Source: a virus. Taken from it: a DNA stretch of 64,000 nt. Shown one piece after another: positions 50,755 to 60,343 of this stretch (positions are counted from its first letter, which is position 1; every line of letters begins with the position of its first letter). The position numbers and the translations under genes were made by a program. The notes below the pieces were generated by a model. That model was not told the origin of the DNA. It made no database searches and worked only from the letters and a program-made list of their open reading frames with translations. Location of the stretch: the IMG/VR virus record IMGVR_UViG_3300040807_001487, positions 1 to 64,000 of that record, one strand, 5' to 3'.

Positions 50755-53700
50755 TTAACTAAGTGTTGATCCTGTCCCCGGTTTTAATTTTCCATTTGGT
50801 CCAACTGTAGCATTTTCTATGGCTTCGTGAATTAACGGTTTAACATTGTCTAATATAAACTGGGGCATATTTTGTAATAGTTGGTTAGCATTTAAAGTAA
50901 CGACCATGTTAGTTGTATCAAGCTTAAGCGTTGGGTTGAAGTTGACAAACTTTTCTACACTCTGACTAAATGTATTCATAGAATTATTTACAGCGCTAAG
51001 ATCTGTAGCATCAAAACGAAAGTCATATCTTGGTGCTGGTTGGTCAGTTCTTTTTGGATATGTAACTTTGTGCCTTAAAGGGGTTTCTTTTTGTAGCCTG
51101 TCACGTTGTTCCATCTTGCGCATTTCATTATAATTTTCTAATGCTTTTCTGTTTTTTTGTTCTTCTGTTTGAAGAGATCTGTCAATATTTTGATCTACTG
51201 CATTCTTCGCATTGATGTAAACATCCTGAGCTTCAATTACTTGATTTTGAGCTAATCTCTGCTGTAACGTTCCAGCGTCTATTAGTATTTGAGCGGCTTG
51301 GCGAATATTGGAAGCTGCGGCATTAAGCTCTGGCGTAGTTTCGGAGCCAAGCTGCGCACCTCGTACAGCTAAGTTTGAATCTACACCTCTAGCTGTAAGA
51401 GCGGCAATTCTTGTTCTTTCTTCTAGTCCTCCCGGTCCAGATATTTTCTGACCTTGGAATTCGTCAATACCAGCATCACGTAACCCCTTAAGGAAGGAAA
51501 CGCCTTCAGCTAATGCGCCTCCACCAAACTGAGTTGCTAAATCGCCACGACCAAGAGCGACTGCTCCAACGGCTCCCTCTGCGGCCTGTTTCTTGAAGAA
51601 CGATTCAACGTCTCCGCTTATCAAACTATCTAATGAATCTTTCTCTAGTTGGCTCTTTCTCTTTATTATTTCATACTCTTGTTTTCTGATGTCAATTAAA
51701 GCCCTTGCTTGAGCAACGGTTTCATTTGTAATTTCAGCCAGTCTTTTTTGTGCATCTCTTGACTGTAATTCACCTTCTCCAGCAGCTTCTTGTTCTGAAA
51801 GTATAGCCGATGTAGCTTCAATATTTTTGATTCTGTTTGCAAAACCGTCTAAACTCGCATTAACTTTTGGCAAACTAGCAACTAATCCAACATTCATTTT
51901 TGCGGTAAGGTTTGCTAACTTATCAGCGGACGTAACAAATTTGCCACCGTACTGTGATTGTATCTGAGCGGCCTCCATCTCAATAGAAAGGGCTTGAGTT
52001 TGTGCTGCGTATAATTTATTTTCAGCATCTATTCTTTTTTGCAAAGCTTTATTGAGATCTTTTTCGCTTTCAACAACTTGCTTAATAGATGGTGCTAATT
52101 GGTTTATAAACTCAGAACTAATTTCACCAAGAGCATTCTGAAAACCGCTAATGTCGCCTTGCTCAAATGCTTTCGTTAAAGCTTCCGATGGGGGATTGTC
52201 TCTAAAACTGCTAACAATCTGACTAGCAACTGTTTTGTCAACATCCATACCGCCAAGTTTGTCTGATAATGTCTTTGCTATTTTTTCTTGAGCGGCTTGT
52301 AATGATCCAGTTGATTTAAGATCTTCGAAATTTGTGGGTTCCAATTCAGATATATAGTCAGCTAATATGTTCTGAGTAGCTCTCCCGGCTTGTAATTTTT
52401 TCTGAGTTTCAGATATGGTTTTCTGTGTTGCTCCATACTCTTTGAGAGTTTTACTTACACTTTCAAGAGAACTCTCAAAATCAGAGTCACTAATATTTGA
52501 GCCAGTAGAAGACAGAGCTGCACTTAGTGTATTGAACGATCTTTCTAGCTGTGTACTAGATCCGTCTACTGCTGATAGATAGTTTTTTAAGGCAACGTTG
52601 GAAGCTACGACGTTAGCATTGAACGGGCTAAGTCCGAGATTTATTAATTCAAATCTTTTCTTTAATCTTTCTATTTCAGACCCAATATTCGTCAAACCCC
52701 TAGCTAGTTCTAATGCTTGTTCCGTTGGTAGGGATGTGATCAACTTCTTGAGAGATGGCGATAATTGATCAGACGATTGTACTACACTGTTTAAATTATT
52801 TACTAACGCTGTAGTGCTATTTTTGACTGTGTTTTCTAGGCTTGTTCTAGTTTCACTTAATAATCTTTCTCTGTCTTGTTCTTGGGTTTGTTCTAAAATT
52901 CTACCAAGACCCAAATCTTCTTGTTGTAAATTTCTTTGGGCAATATCTCTTGATTTAAGTAAAGTTTGACTAAACCCAGAAGAGAACTGCCCTCCAATAG
53001 CAGCAGATCTAAAGCTTTGGTTTATAAATTGCGTTGAAGCCTTAATAGCCTTGGCTTGACTTTGATATAAATCAACAAGCTCAGATATTGGATCTTTTAA
53101 ACTAACTAAAAAACTACTGACTTCACCAGCTTTAAGTCCAGCGCTTTCTAGCTCTTTCTTAAGAAGAGAGTTAGCCTTTTCAACTGATGAAAAATTAGAT
53201 GCATCTTCGAAAAAATCTGAACTAGCAACATCCCCTTTTCTAAGTCGGTCTATCTGACTCCCAACATTTTCTAAAGTAAAGAAGCTTGGCCCTACAGTTT
53301 TTTGATTTTCTTTAATAACAGTATTAACAGTTTTAATTTGCTCTGAAATACTTTTTACCAAAGGTTCAAAAGCTCTTTCTCCAGCACCACTAAAATCGCC
53401 AGAAACTTTCGCCTCTTGAAAAGCACTATCCGCCCTCTCTGAAGCTTCTTGTAAAGCTTTTGTAAAATTCTGAGTTGCTATTCTGGAAGCTGTTTGAGCT
53501 TTTACTTGATCTGCTGTTGCGTAACCAAAATTAGAAAGAAAATTTTGAAAAGTATCAGCACCAGCCTCTAAGCCAACAGTCAATGCTGTTGCGGCGACGG
53601 CAGCTGCTCCAATACCGGCAATCGCAGCGGTTACTGGGTTTGTAAAAGCCAGCGCAAAACCACCGCCAGCGGCAAGACCTAAACCAGTAGCAACTGTTGA

Positions 53701-56586
53701 TCTAGCACCGGCAGTGCTTGCTCTTGTTGATAATCTTTCTGCCTCTGCTACATTGCCTTCTTTAAGAGCCTTATTGTATTGATTGGCAGAATCATATAAA
53801 GCTTCCAAAGCAGATGATGTAAGCATCGCGGAAGCGCCAGCTGCAACTAGCGGACCAGTAAACTTGCCCTTGATAAGATTACCGATCTGAAACTTTTCAC
53901 CAAGATTTGAAAGAGCATATCCAAGAGTACCAAAGGAGCCAACAGTAGTCATAACAGAATCTGACAAAGCCCTAGTCAAACGTAAAGATGCTCCCTCGTT
54001 TTCTTGAACGGCTGGAAGCATTGAATTAAGTGCAGTTGTTACAGCAAACGCAGCAGCGCCAGCCCCAGCAAAATACCTTGATGCTTTATCAATACTTTTT
54101 TGAGCAAGAGTTGTATCAATTTGTTGCTGAGTCTGTGTCGGCATAGAGCCGGGATAGCCCAAGCCGCCCCTTACTCCACCGCCGTCTTCAAATCTTTGAA
54201 CAACCCCACCCTTTGCATACTTGCCAATCTTGTTCATTCTGTTTAATGAACCATAGCCAATCGCTTGGGCAGACTTCTTATTAACAACAAACTCGCCGGG
54301 AGTCAAAAGGGCTGGAACAGTATCTGTGCCAACTGCTCCACCAGTAGCAAGCTTTTGCGGTGCTTGTATTAATCCCTGTTTAAGCATATATCTTTCAACT
54401 TGTGCAGCAAATTTTCTTCGACTTTTGCCCTTGGAGCCAGACGTTCGCGTGGCGTCTGTGGGAATATCTGAAGGCAAGTTGAATTTACTAGAAACCTCAC
54501 CCAAGCCTTGAGCAAAGTCAATAGAGTCATTAATCTGTGACTTTCCTTCATACGGAGCGCCAGTTAGGGCAAGCGCCGTTTCAAAAAATGCACCAACAGC
54601 ATTTGCAAAACCAGCCTTATCTATGAGATCATTTAAAGCTTTTCCTTTGATTGGCGTTCCATCTTTAATATCTCCAGCTAGCTCTTTGGCAAACTTTCCT
54701 GAAACATTCTTTACAGACTGCCTTATTTGTACTTCATATTTATCAGAAATCTTTTTATCCAAAATACCATACTGAGTATTAACGACTTCCTTAGTTATTG
54801 GCAGTTCTGTTCTTGTCGGGGCGGTATTTCCACGGGGTCCATATAAAGATGCTAAACCAAATGTATATGGTTTATTGTTTTCGTCAACAAGAGGTTCTTT
54901 GCCTTTAACTCCCTGTGACGCAGCAGCAATTGGCTTACTAGCTATTAAGGCTCTCTGGCTATTAACAAATTTAACTTGTTGTCTTGTCAGTCTGGAAAAT
55001 CTTTTATCTCCAATTAAACTTTTTTCTGGAGGCTCATTTATTAATTCATCAACTAATGAGTCAGGGCCATAAGCATGTCTTTGTGATGATACTAATCCAC
55101 CGCTAGCATAGCGGTTTGCATTCATAGCAGCGAGATTTCCAGCGCCCAGTTGTGCAACGCTACTCTTTCTAATTACAAATTCACCGGGAGTAAGCATCGC
55201 CGGAACAGTATCCCTATTACCAGTTCCGGGAACTAAACCTCCACTGTTAAAACCTTGTATGTTACGAGCAACGTTGCCAGTAAAACCAGCCAAACCTTTA
55301 GTTAGCTTAAATGCGGCAAGCGCACCAAGTAATGGTATAATAGGCCGTATTGCTTCGCCAACTTTTATTAGACCTTCCGCTAGCGCAAGAGCAGTATTAG
55401 CCATTATCTGAAAAGACCTAGTTTCAGATATACTTCTGATTAACGCAGTAAATTCTTCACGAACTTTATCGATTCGTACAGCTAGTGTTTGTTGTGCAGC
55501 CGCTGCGTCTAGCGCTAGTGACCCAGAACCTTCCTGAGCAACATTAAGAGCTTCTTGAGCAACACTAAATTGTTGCAGCAAAGGAATAACTTTACCAATC
55601 TGTCTAAAACCACCAAGTTCTTCAGCAATCTTGATGAATGTAATATCGCCCTGTTCTAGTCCAGCCAATGCTTGGCTCAACCTTCTGGTAGCCTCAAACG
55701 GCCCAATGAACTTCCCTTCCAAATCCACTAACTCAACGCCAAATTGTTTTAGATATTCAATTGTTCTAGGGCGTTGAATACGAGTAAAGATGGTCCTAAG
55801 ACCAGTAGCAATACTTTCGGCAGATTCTCTCGTTGTAGCTCTAACGCTAGTAAAGAGAGCAATTAGTTCATTTAGATCACCACCAGAAGCTTGAAACACA
55901 CCACCAGTTCTACGTAGAACTGAAATCAAGTCACCGGCTTCAACAGCGAACTTTCCAGCCACCGCATTGATAGCACCAAGCTGTGCCTCTAATGCTTCAG
56001 CGCCTTTTCTAAACTGGTTAAAAATAGCAACAGCGCCTTCAGCCGTTTGCGTAATATTATCAAACGTAGGAGCTAGCTCTGTCTTTGCCAGAGTAGACAG
56101 GGCGATTTCGGTTTGCTTGGCATCAAAACCCGCCTGTGATAAAATGCGGGAGACACCTAATAATGAAGAGGATGAAACACCAAAACTAGTAGAAAGATTA
56201 GTAATAGTGTCAGTCAAGCCACGTAGGTCTGACATAGTTTTCCCAGTTACCTGAGAAATCTTCAACAATTCTCTTTCAAATGCAACTGCTTCTTTTACAG
56301 AATTCGTTAATGAATTAGTAAATAGAGTAATAGTCCTCGTAGCAAGAGCTAATGCAGTAAACCTACGAAAAGATACTTCAAACGCACTACCCATCCTTTT
56401 TGCAGATGTGGCTGCGTTATCTGTATCTTGCGTAAGTTTCTGTATCTCTCGCTGAGTTTTGACCGCACCTTTAGCCTCAACGTTGACGGTAACGCCACGC
56501 AGTTGCTGCTGAATTTTATTTACAACGGAAGCTACATTATTAGGAGCTTGTAATTGTAACTGTGCTGTGAGGACAAATTTAGCCAC
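50755..56586 (-). CDS. Tail tape measure protein
   Basis: The 1943-residue protein has the TP901-type N-terminal part (SLTNSVKEAVAFERELLKIS, then TDTITNLSTSFGVSSSSLLG and the TTRESAESIATGLRTIFTRI region). Long helices follow, hydrophobic stretches near the middle (AAGGGFALAFTNPVTAAIAG), and an end rich in helical coiled coils. Two copies of the tape-measure motif GG-x-V-[PG]...DTVPA-x-LTPGEFV lie around residues 450 and 750. It sets tail length and probably assists DNA entry. It has the usual position after the chaperone-like genes. Confidence 0.95.
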   Translation of the reverse strand: MAKFVLTAQLQLQAPNNVASVVNKIQQQLRGVTVNVEAKGAVKTQREIQKLTQDTDNAATSAKRMGSAFEVSFRRFTALALATRTITLFTNSLTNSVKEAVAFERELLKISQVTGKTMSDLRGLTDTITNLSTSFGVSSSSLLGVSRILSQAGFDAKQTEIALSTLAKTELAPTFDNITQTAEGAVAIFNQFRKGAEALEAQLGAINAVAGKFAVEAGDLISVLRRTGGVFQASGGDLNELIALFTSVRATTRESAESIATGLRTIFTRIQRPRTIEYLKQFGVELVDLEGKFIGPFEATRRLSQALAGLEQGDITFIKIAEELGGFRQIGKVIPLLQQFSVAQEALNVAQEGSGSLALDAAAAQQTLAVRIDKVREEFTALIRSISETRSFQIMANTALALAEGLIKVGEAIRPIIPLLGALAAFKLTKGLAGFTGNVARNIQGFNSGGLVPGTGNRDTVPAMLTPGEFVIRKSSVAQLGAGNLAAMNANRYASGGLVSSQRHAYGPDSLVDELINEPPEKSLIGDKRFSRLTRQQVKFVNSQRALIASKPIAAASQGVKGKEPLVDENNKPYTFGLASLYGPRGNTAPTRTELPITKEVVNTQYGILDKKISDKYEVQIRQSVKNVSGKFAKELAGDIKDGTPIKGKALNDLIDKAGFANAVGAFFETALALTGAPYEGKSQINDSIDFAQGLGEVSSKFNLPSDIPTDATRTSGSKGKSRRKFAAQVERYMLKQGLIQAPQKLATGGAVGTDTVPALLTPGEFVVNKKSAQAIGYGSLNRMNKIGKYAKGGVVQRFEDGGGVRGGLGYPGSMPTQTQQQIDTTLAQKSIDKASRYFAGAGAAAFAVTTALNSMLPAVQENEGASLRLTRALSDSVMTTVGSFGTLGYALSNLGEKFQIGNLIKGKFTGPLVAAGASAMLTSSALEALYDSANQYNKALKEGNVAEAERLSTRASTAGARSTVATGLGLAAGGGFALAFTNPVTAAIAGIGAAAVAATALTVGLEAGADTFQNFLSNFGYATADQVKAQTASRIATQNFTKALQEASERADSAFQEAKVSGDFSGAGERAFEPLVKSISEQIKTVNTVIKENQKTVGPSFFTLENVGSQIDRLRKGDVASSDFFEDASNFSSVEKANSLLKKELESAGLKAGEVSSFLVSLKDPISELVDLYQSQAKAIKASTQFINQSFRSAAIGGQFSSGFSQTLLKSRDIAQRNLQQEDLGLGRILEQTQEQDRERLLSETRTSLENTVKNSTTALVNNLNSVVQSSDQLSPSLKKLITSLPTEQALELARGLTNIGSEIERLKKRFELINLGLSPFNANVVASNVALKNYLSAVDGSSTQLERSFNTLSAALSSTGSNISDSDFESSLESVSKTLKEYGATQKTISETQKKLQAGRATQNILADYISELEPTNFEDLKSTGSLQAAQEKIAKTLSDKLGGMDVDKTVASQIVSSFRDNPPSEALTKAFEQGDISGFQNALGEISSEFINQLAPSIKQVVESEKDLNKALQKRIDAENKLYAAQTQALSIEMEAAQIQSQYGGKFVTSADKLANLTAKMNVGLVASLPKVNASLDGFANRIKNIEATSAILSEQEAAGEGELQSRDAQKRLAEITNETVAQARALIDIRKQEYEIIKRKSQLEKDSLDSLISGDVESFFKKQAAEGAVGAVALGRGDLATQFGGGALAEGVSFLKGLRDAGIDEFQGQKISGPGGLEERTRIAALTARGVDSNLAVRGAQLGSETTPELNAAASNIRQAAQILIDAGTLQQRLAQNQVIEAQDVYINAKNAVDQNIDRSLQTEEQKNRKALENYNEMRKMEQRDRLQKETPLRHKVTYPKRTDQPAPRYDFRFDATDLSAVNNSMNTFSQSVEKFVNFNPTLKLDTTNMVVTLNANQLLQNMPQFILDNVKPLIHEAIENATVGPNGKLKPGTGSTLS

Positions 56587-56606
56587 TCATATTACCTCCG
56601 AGTTGA

Positions 56607-57461
56607 CTAAACACTATCTTCTTCTTTTTTCTTTCCGTTCGATTTACTACTTTGCTTTTTGGGAGTATCTTCAGTGTATTCAGTAAACATGACAAAGTTT
56701 CCTCTGTCGTCAACCAAATTACCTTCTGAGTCTACCTTCTCTCCCTTTGTGTTGACATAGTAACCAAGTTCATCAATCATTTTGCCGTCTAAGCTGACCG
56801 TATGACCTTGATCATCAAGAAGATTAAAGTTGTTATCTACATAATCAAACTTTTGGAGAAACTGATTTTCTGGTAATTCAGCTTCAAAGTTAGGATCTAG
56901 AGAGTACATCATCTGTGCCAATGTGGCGGCGGCGATAAATGCAATCTCATCATCTGCCCTATCACTATAATCTTCTAGATCTTTATACACTTTTTTTCCA
57001 TTGGCATCATATGTGCATTCTGATACTAAAAAGTCAAACTTCATATTATCAGCTAGAGATTCGGCTGTGTTTTGCTCTAGAGAGATTTTTTCAGCAATTA
57101 ACTGCTGTAATTCAGATCTTTTTTTCTTGATCTCTACAGCAATCTTTTTACCTTCCGAAGCTTTTCTGCGACCACGAACCCCCTGAAATAAATCCTTGGT
57201 AAGTCCACGAATTTCTTCAGCCAAAGTCTTTTCTTTCTGTTTTTGTTCAGATGACCAAATGCCGCGCTCTTCCATAAACTTATCTAACTCTATCTTTGTC
57301 ATAATGCCATCACGCATATAGCTGTGTAACCACTGATTATAAATAGCATTTGCTCTGTTACTAACAATAGATCCGGGGCGCTTTACTGTGATCTTAACTT
57401 TTTTAGCCTTGTCGCCTTCGCCCAAAGTAACCTCTACGGTTTTTTCCTTTTCCCTAGCCAT
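56607..57461 (-). CDS. Tail assembly chaperone-like protein (paralog B)
   Basis: The 284-residue protein is directly upstream of the tape measure. Residues 55-165 contain a long coiled-coil-type helix (FMEERGIWSSEQKQKEKTLA and a GRRKASEGKKIAVEIKKKRS stretch) that matches the similar region of the 348-residue gene at 57798, so the two are paralogs. The C-terminal part has D-x2-G-x2-V repeats (LLDDQGHTVSLDGKMIDELG and NTKGEKVDSEGNLVDDRGNF) and a lysine/serine tail. The position is that of lambda gpG/gpGT-type tail chaperones; this is inference from place and size. Confidence 0.6.
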   Translation of the reverse strand: MAREKEKTVEVTLGEGDKAKKVKITVKRPGSIVSNRANAIYNQWLHSYMRDGIMTKIELDKFMEERGIWSSEQKQKEKTLAEEIRGLTKDLFQGVRGRRKASEGKKIAVEIKKKRSELQQLIAEKISLEQNTAESLADNMKFDFLVSECTYDANGKKVYKDLEDYSDRADDEIAFIAAATLAQMMYSLDPNFEAELPENQFLQKFDYVDNNFNLLDDQGHTVSLDGKMIDELGYYVNTKGEKVDSEGNLVDDRGNFVMFTEYTEDTPKKQSSKSNGKKKEEDSV

Positions 57462-57462
57462 T

Positions 57463-57789
57463 CTATTCCTCCGATTTCTTAGGTATAACTGGTATGTTAA
57501 CTTGATATCTTAACCAATTTACGTCATACTGAGCCAACTCAGCATCAATATTACGCGCTTGATTGTTTCCCTTATCCAAAATTTCAGAGCGTACTTTATT
57601 GTACAGCTCTTGCATTTCTTTGCTTTGATTGCCGTCACCTTCCCACAAAAAGCCAAAATGCTCCTCAACACTACTAAGTGCGCCAATCATAGTAGTTTGT
57701 ATTTTCTTCTTAAGAATCTTTGATAGCCTGTCTTTTGAATCTAGGCGATATTTATCATCGCGTATATTCTTGTAAGGTTTATTGTCCAT
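57463..57789 (-). CDS. Small conserved tail-region protein
   Basis: The 108-residue protein, with KDRLSKILKKKIQTTMIGAL and SSVEEHFGFLW followed by QELYNKVRSEILDKGNNQAR, has a helical pattern I remember from other phage genomes in the same position between tail tube and tape measure. It lies between the two paralogous chaperone-like genes, 1 and 8 bases from them. A structural or chaperone role is likely but unproven. Confidence 0.55.
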   Translation of the reverse strand: MDNKPYKNIRDDKYRLDSKDRLSKILKKKIQTTMIGALSSVEEHFGFLWEGDGNQSKEMQELYNKVRSEILDKGNNQARNIDAELAQYDVNWLRYQVNIPVIPKKSEE

Positions 57790-57797
57790 TTTTACTC

Positions 57798-58832
57798 CTA
57801 CTTACGAAATTTGTCCTTGTACATTTGCATTTGACGGTTTGATTGATCAATACGCTCATCAAAAAATTCATGTTGTTGAACGCTTCCTTTTTTCTTGATA
57901 AGATCTGATCTTTGCTTTTTAATTGCTCTGCCTTGTGCGTCATTCATCGAGTTAATGTTTTCAATTTCTTGTTTATCCTTAGCCATTACAAACACTTCAG
58001 AAGAGTTCTTTATCCTGTCGCTTTTTGTAGTAGTTTCCAAGTCTCTTTCTGCCTGTTCTTTTTTACGCTTTTGTGACTGATAAATAAACCAGCCATCTAA
58101 CATGTCATGATCTTTTATTACTTCGTCTGAGGGCGGCTCCATAGATTCGCCAATATTGTCGTAAATTTGTGACCACACAATCATGTGTTTTTGATTGTAC
58201 GTTAACTCATACTCCTCTAAATTTTTGAATAACTGTAGTTTTGCATTATCGCGTATATTCCACAAAGATCTCCAAGGCTCATTGATAACTAAATCTCTTA
58301 TTTGGTGTTCTGAGAGAATTGATTTATAGTACTGAGAAGTAATATATTCTGGGGAATGTTCTTCAAAGTCATACAAAACGTCATTTTGATAAGTAGTATT
58401 GTTTATCACCCAGCTTACACGGGCGGCTTCTCCTACGCCCTCACAGGTAGTGTGGAAGTACTGATTTTTCAAATTTAGTTTCTCAGACAATTCCTCCTTA
58501 GCTTTCTTTAATTCATGCTTTAATAAGGCAACAGATCTTTTATCTTTCCTAGAATTGTATATGTTTAACTTATGAGAATCTATGTCTTTTTCAAGCGTTT
58601 TTACTCTGGCCTCATCATTCTCGTCCCATAGCTTATTTTCGTACATCCAACCTTGTATTTCGTCAGATGTCATTATATCTAAGGACAGTGATTCTTCGTA
58701 TGAGTCTTGATATATTTTGTTACTTTCGAGTTCCTGTTCCAAAGTCAAGGGTCTTACTTCTATGTTATTTGGTAACTTAAGTTTTCCCAACCTGATCTGA
58801 CAAACAAAAAACTCCCGCTCATGTTGCTCCAT
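57798..58832 (-). CDS. Tail assembly chaperone-like protein (paralog A)
   Basis: The protein has about 344 residues from the ATG at 58832. It shares its central part with the 284-residue protein: an E-I-x-G-W-M-Y-E-N-K-L-W block, then KTLEKDIDSHKLNIYNSRKD and LKHELKKAKEELSEKLNLKN, then a conserved cysteine. The C-terminal 100 residues are strongly charged helices. ATG 58832 is preceded seven bases upstream by GAGG; ATG 58844 (MRSVM) is an alternative start. Both lie in the loop of a 12-bp hairpin, which may limit expression relative to the abundant tail tube. Confidence 0.55.
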   Translation of the reverse strand: MEQHEREFFVCQIRLGKLKLPNNIEVRPLTLEQELESNKIYQDSYEESLSLDIMTSDEIQGWMYENKLWDENDEARVKTLEKDIDSHKLNIYNSRKDKRSVALLKHELKKAKEELSEKLNLKNQYFHTTCEGVGEAARVSWVINNTTYQNDVLYDFEEHSPEYITSQYYKSILSEHQIRDLVINEPWRSLWNIRDNAKLQLFKNLEEYELTYNQKHMIVWSQIYDNIGESMEPPSDEVIKDHDMLDGWFIYQSQKRKKEQAERDLETTTKSDRIKNSSEVFVMAKDKQEIENINSMNDAQGRAIKKQRSDLIKKKGSVQQHEFFDERIDQSNRQMQMYKDKFRK

Positions 58833-58858
58833 TACAGACCTCATGCGCGAGAGTTTTT
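58807..58858 (-). promoter_or_regulatory. Hairpin enclosing the start of the chaperone-like gene
   Basis: In minus-strand RNA, bases 58858-58847 (AAAAACUCUCGC) pair with 58818-58807 (GCGGGAGUUUUU) over 12 bp with one G-U pair. The loop (58846-58819) holds both candidate start codons (58844 and 58832) and a GAGG ribosome site. The descending arm ends in a U-run, so it could also act as a weak terminator or attenuator. On the plus strand the same position would be a C-A mismatch, which suggests that the minus-strand RNA is the functional one. Confidence 0.6.
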
Positions 58859-58861
58859 CAT
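58841..58861 (-). CDS. Possible six-residue leader peptide
   Basis: A mini-ORF MKNSRA starts with ATG at 58861, preceded by AAGGAT, and its TGA overlaps the alternative chaperone start ATG at 58844 as ATGA. Ribosomes translating it would open the hairpin stem and help initiation downstream. It is a suggestion from sequence arrangement only. Confidence 0.3.
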   Translation of the reverse strand: MKNSRA

Positions 58862-58898
58862 TTTGTATCCTTGTGAATCCTAATTATTTTTTTACTTA

Positions 58899-59225
58899 TC
58901 AGCCAGACTTAACATCTAGATTGTTTAGATCAGCAGAAGCAAAATCTAGATTTAAAGTAAACGTATAAACTTTCTTGAGCGTGTTACCACCAACTAAAGA
59001 TGTCGCAACCGATGAAGTGCAGTTAGTTAAACCGCCATCAGTAACAGCTTGGTGCATTGTTTCGCACATGCCAAAAACAAATTCAGAAGCTGCTGGGCTT
59101 GTGTTACTAACTGGAACATAGCTAACAATACTACCAGAAGGGATGGTAATATCACCATTGCTGATTGTTGGGGTCTGACCAACCCCGTCGATTGTAAAAA
59201 TTCCACTAAGTGCAGTAAGGGCCAT
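58899..59225 (-). CDS. Small tail structural protein
   Basis: The 108-residue protein has a beta-rich composition (ITIPSGSIVSYVPVSNTSPA, then KKVYTFTLNLDFASADLNNL), lying between the tail tube gene and chaperone-like genes. It has its own AAGGAG ribosome site. It may be a second tube, decoration or terminator component. No family recognised. Confidence 0.55.
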   Translation of the reverse strand: MALTALSGIFTIDGVGQTPTISNGDITIPSGSIVSYVPVSNTSPAASEFVFGMCETMHQAVTDGGLTNCTSSVATSLVGGNTLKKVYTFTLNLDFASADLNNLDVKSG

Positions 59226-59250
59226 ATCATTTTCTCCTTTGTGTGTTGTA

Positions 59251-60312
59251 TTAGTCTATTATAAGATCGTTAAAGTTTGTGTAACTGTATGTCACAGTGG
59301 CATTACCACCCCCGGCATCGCCTCCACCATATGTTACAGAAGATAATCTATTCTTAGTACCTAAATCAAAACTTGTGCCATCTTCTAAAAGTATCTGAAT
59401 AGCTTCTTCTTGTGTATTATTTCCTGCGTTTGGTTCGCCATTAAATTGTGGATCACCTTCTTCATATGCTTGAATTTGATCTGTAGCAAGAGCAATCATC
59501 TCAATGTCACAAGTAACTTCAATCGGGAAATTTGGAGCGCGATAATAAGGAGCTTTACGACCAAGTTCTAAAACATCTTCACGGCTGAAGTCTGTTGAAA
59601 TACTAATATTTTGAACATGCGCACTTGGGTTGCCATTACCATCAACAAAGGTTCCGTCACTAGCTACCCCCGGCAAAGCTGTAGGCAAAATGCTAGAGCC
59701 AACGTCTACATTCTCTCTTCTTTGGACGCCACCATAAAGGTTTTCTAGATTTGGTGGAGCGTCTGTGCCAACACCATCATTGTCTTCTGTAAAAGCGTTA
59801 CCAGCGCCGGTCATGAATGTTGCAGTATTTGAAAAAACCTTACTGTTTCCAACGAGCGTGATACTTTCTGTAACATTTCCATCAACTGGAATATTATAAG
59901 ATAAGCTACTGAGATACATGCCTGTCATTTTAATTTCTTGAACAAATGCTACATCGTCAACAGAGTCACCCGTTTCGTCATAAACAGCTAAACCAACAAC
60001 GCATCTTTCTTTTGATCTACCAACTAAGCTAGTAGCCCCCTCAGCCGTAGCTTGTGGTGTAGCAAGAGCGATCAAAGTTGAATATCCATCAAAAACCTTT
60101 TCTATGGTTACTTCTACGTCGGGTACACCTTCGATGTTTTCGTAGATTTGAATCTGGCCAAGTTCAAAAACCTGCTCTAGATTGAAGTTGGTAGTTACAC
60201 CAACGCTTTGTACGCCATGCGCAAACGTAACAGCCCCTTCGGCTAGCGTTTCGTCGTTATATGATGCAAAACCAACCGCTTGGCAAGCATAAAATACTCT
60301 TTTATTAGGCAT
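59251..60312 (-). CDS. Major tail (tube) protein with internal duplication
   Basis: The 353-residue protein has two related halves: VGVTTNFNLEQVFELGQIQI (about 38-57) followed by PDVEVTIEKVFDG, and ISISTDFSREDVLELGRKAP (about 226-245) followed by FPIEVTCDIEMIA. Each fits the first strands of a tail-tube fold, in which one protein normally has one copy. A pseudo-dimer would build a three-subunit ring where six copies normally stand. It follows a candidate late promoter, consistent with high expression. Position upstream of chaperones and tape measure supports the assignment. Confidence 0.7.
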   Translation of the reverse strand: MPNKRVFYACQAVGFASYNDETLAEGAVTFAHGVQSVGVTTNFNLEQVFELGQIQIYENIEGVPDVEVTIEKVFDGYSTLIALATPQATAEGATSLVGRSKERCVVGLAVYDETGDSVDDVAFVQEIKMTGMYLSSLSYNIPVDGNVTESITLVGNSKVFSNTATFMTGAGNAFTEDNDGVGTDAPPNLENLYGGVQRRENVDVGSSILPTALPGVASDGTFVDGNGNPSAHVQNISISTDFSREDVLELGRKAPYYRAPNFPIEVTCDIEMIALATDQIQAYEEGDPQFNGEPNAGNNTQEEAIQILLEDGTSFDLGTKNRLSSVTYGGGDAGGGNATVTYSYTNFNDLIID

Positions 60313-60343
60313 TTGTTCTCTCCTGTGAATTGTAGGGAAGGTC

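Noticed and set aside
57463-57798. Programmed frameshift between tail chaperone genes
   Set aside because: Genes are separated by 1 and 8 bases with normal stop and start signals. I saw no slippery heptamer at the junction.
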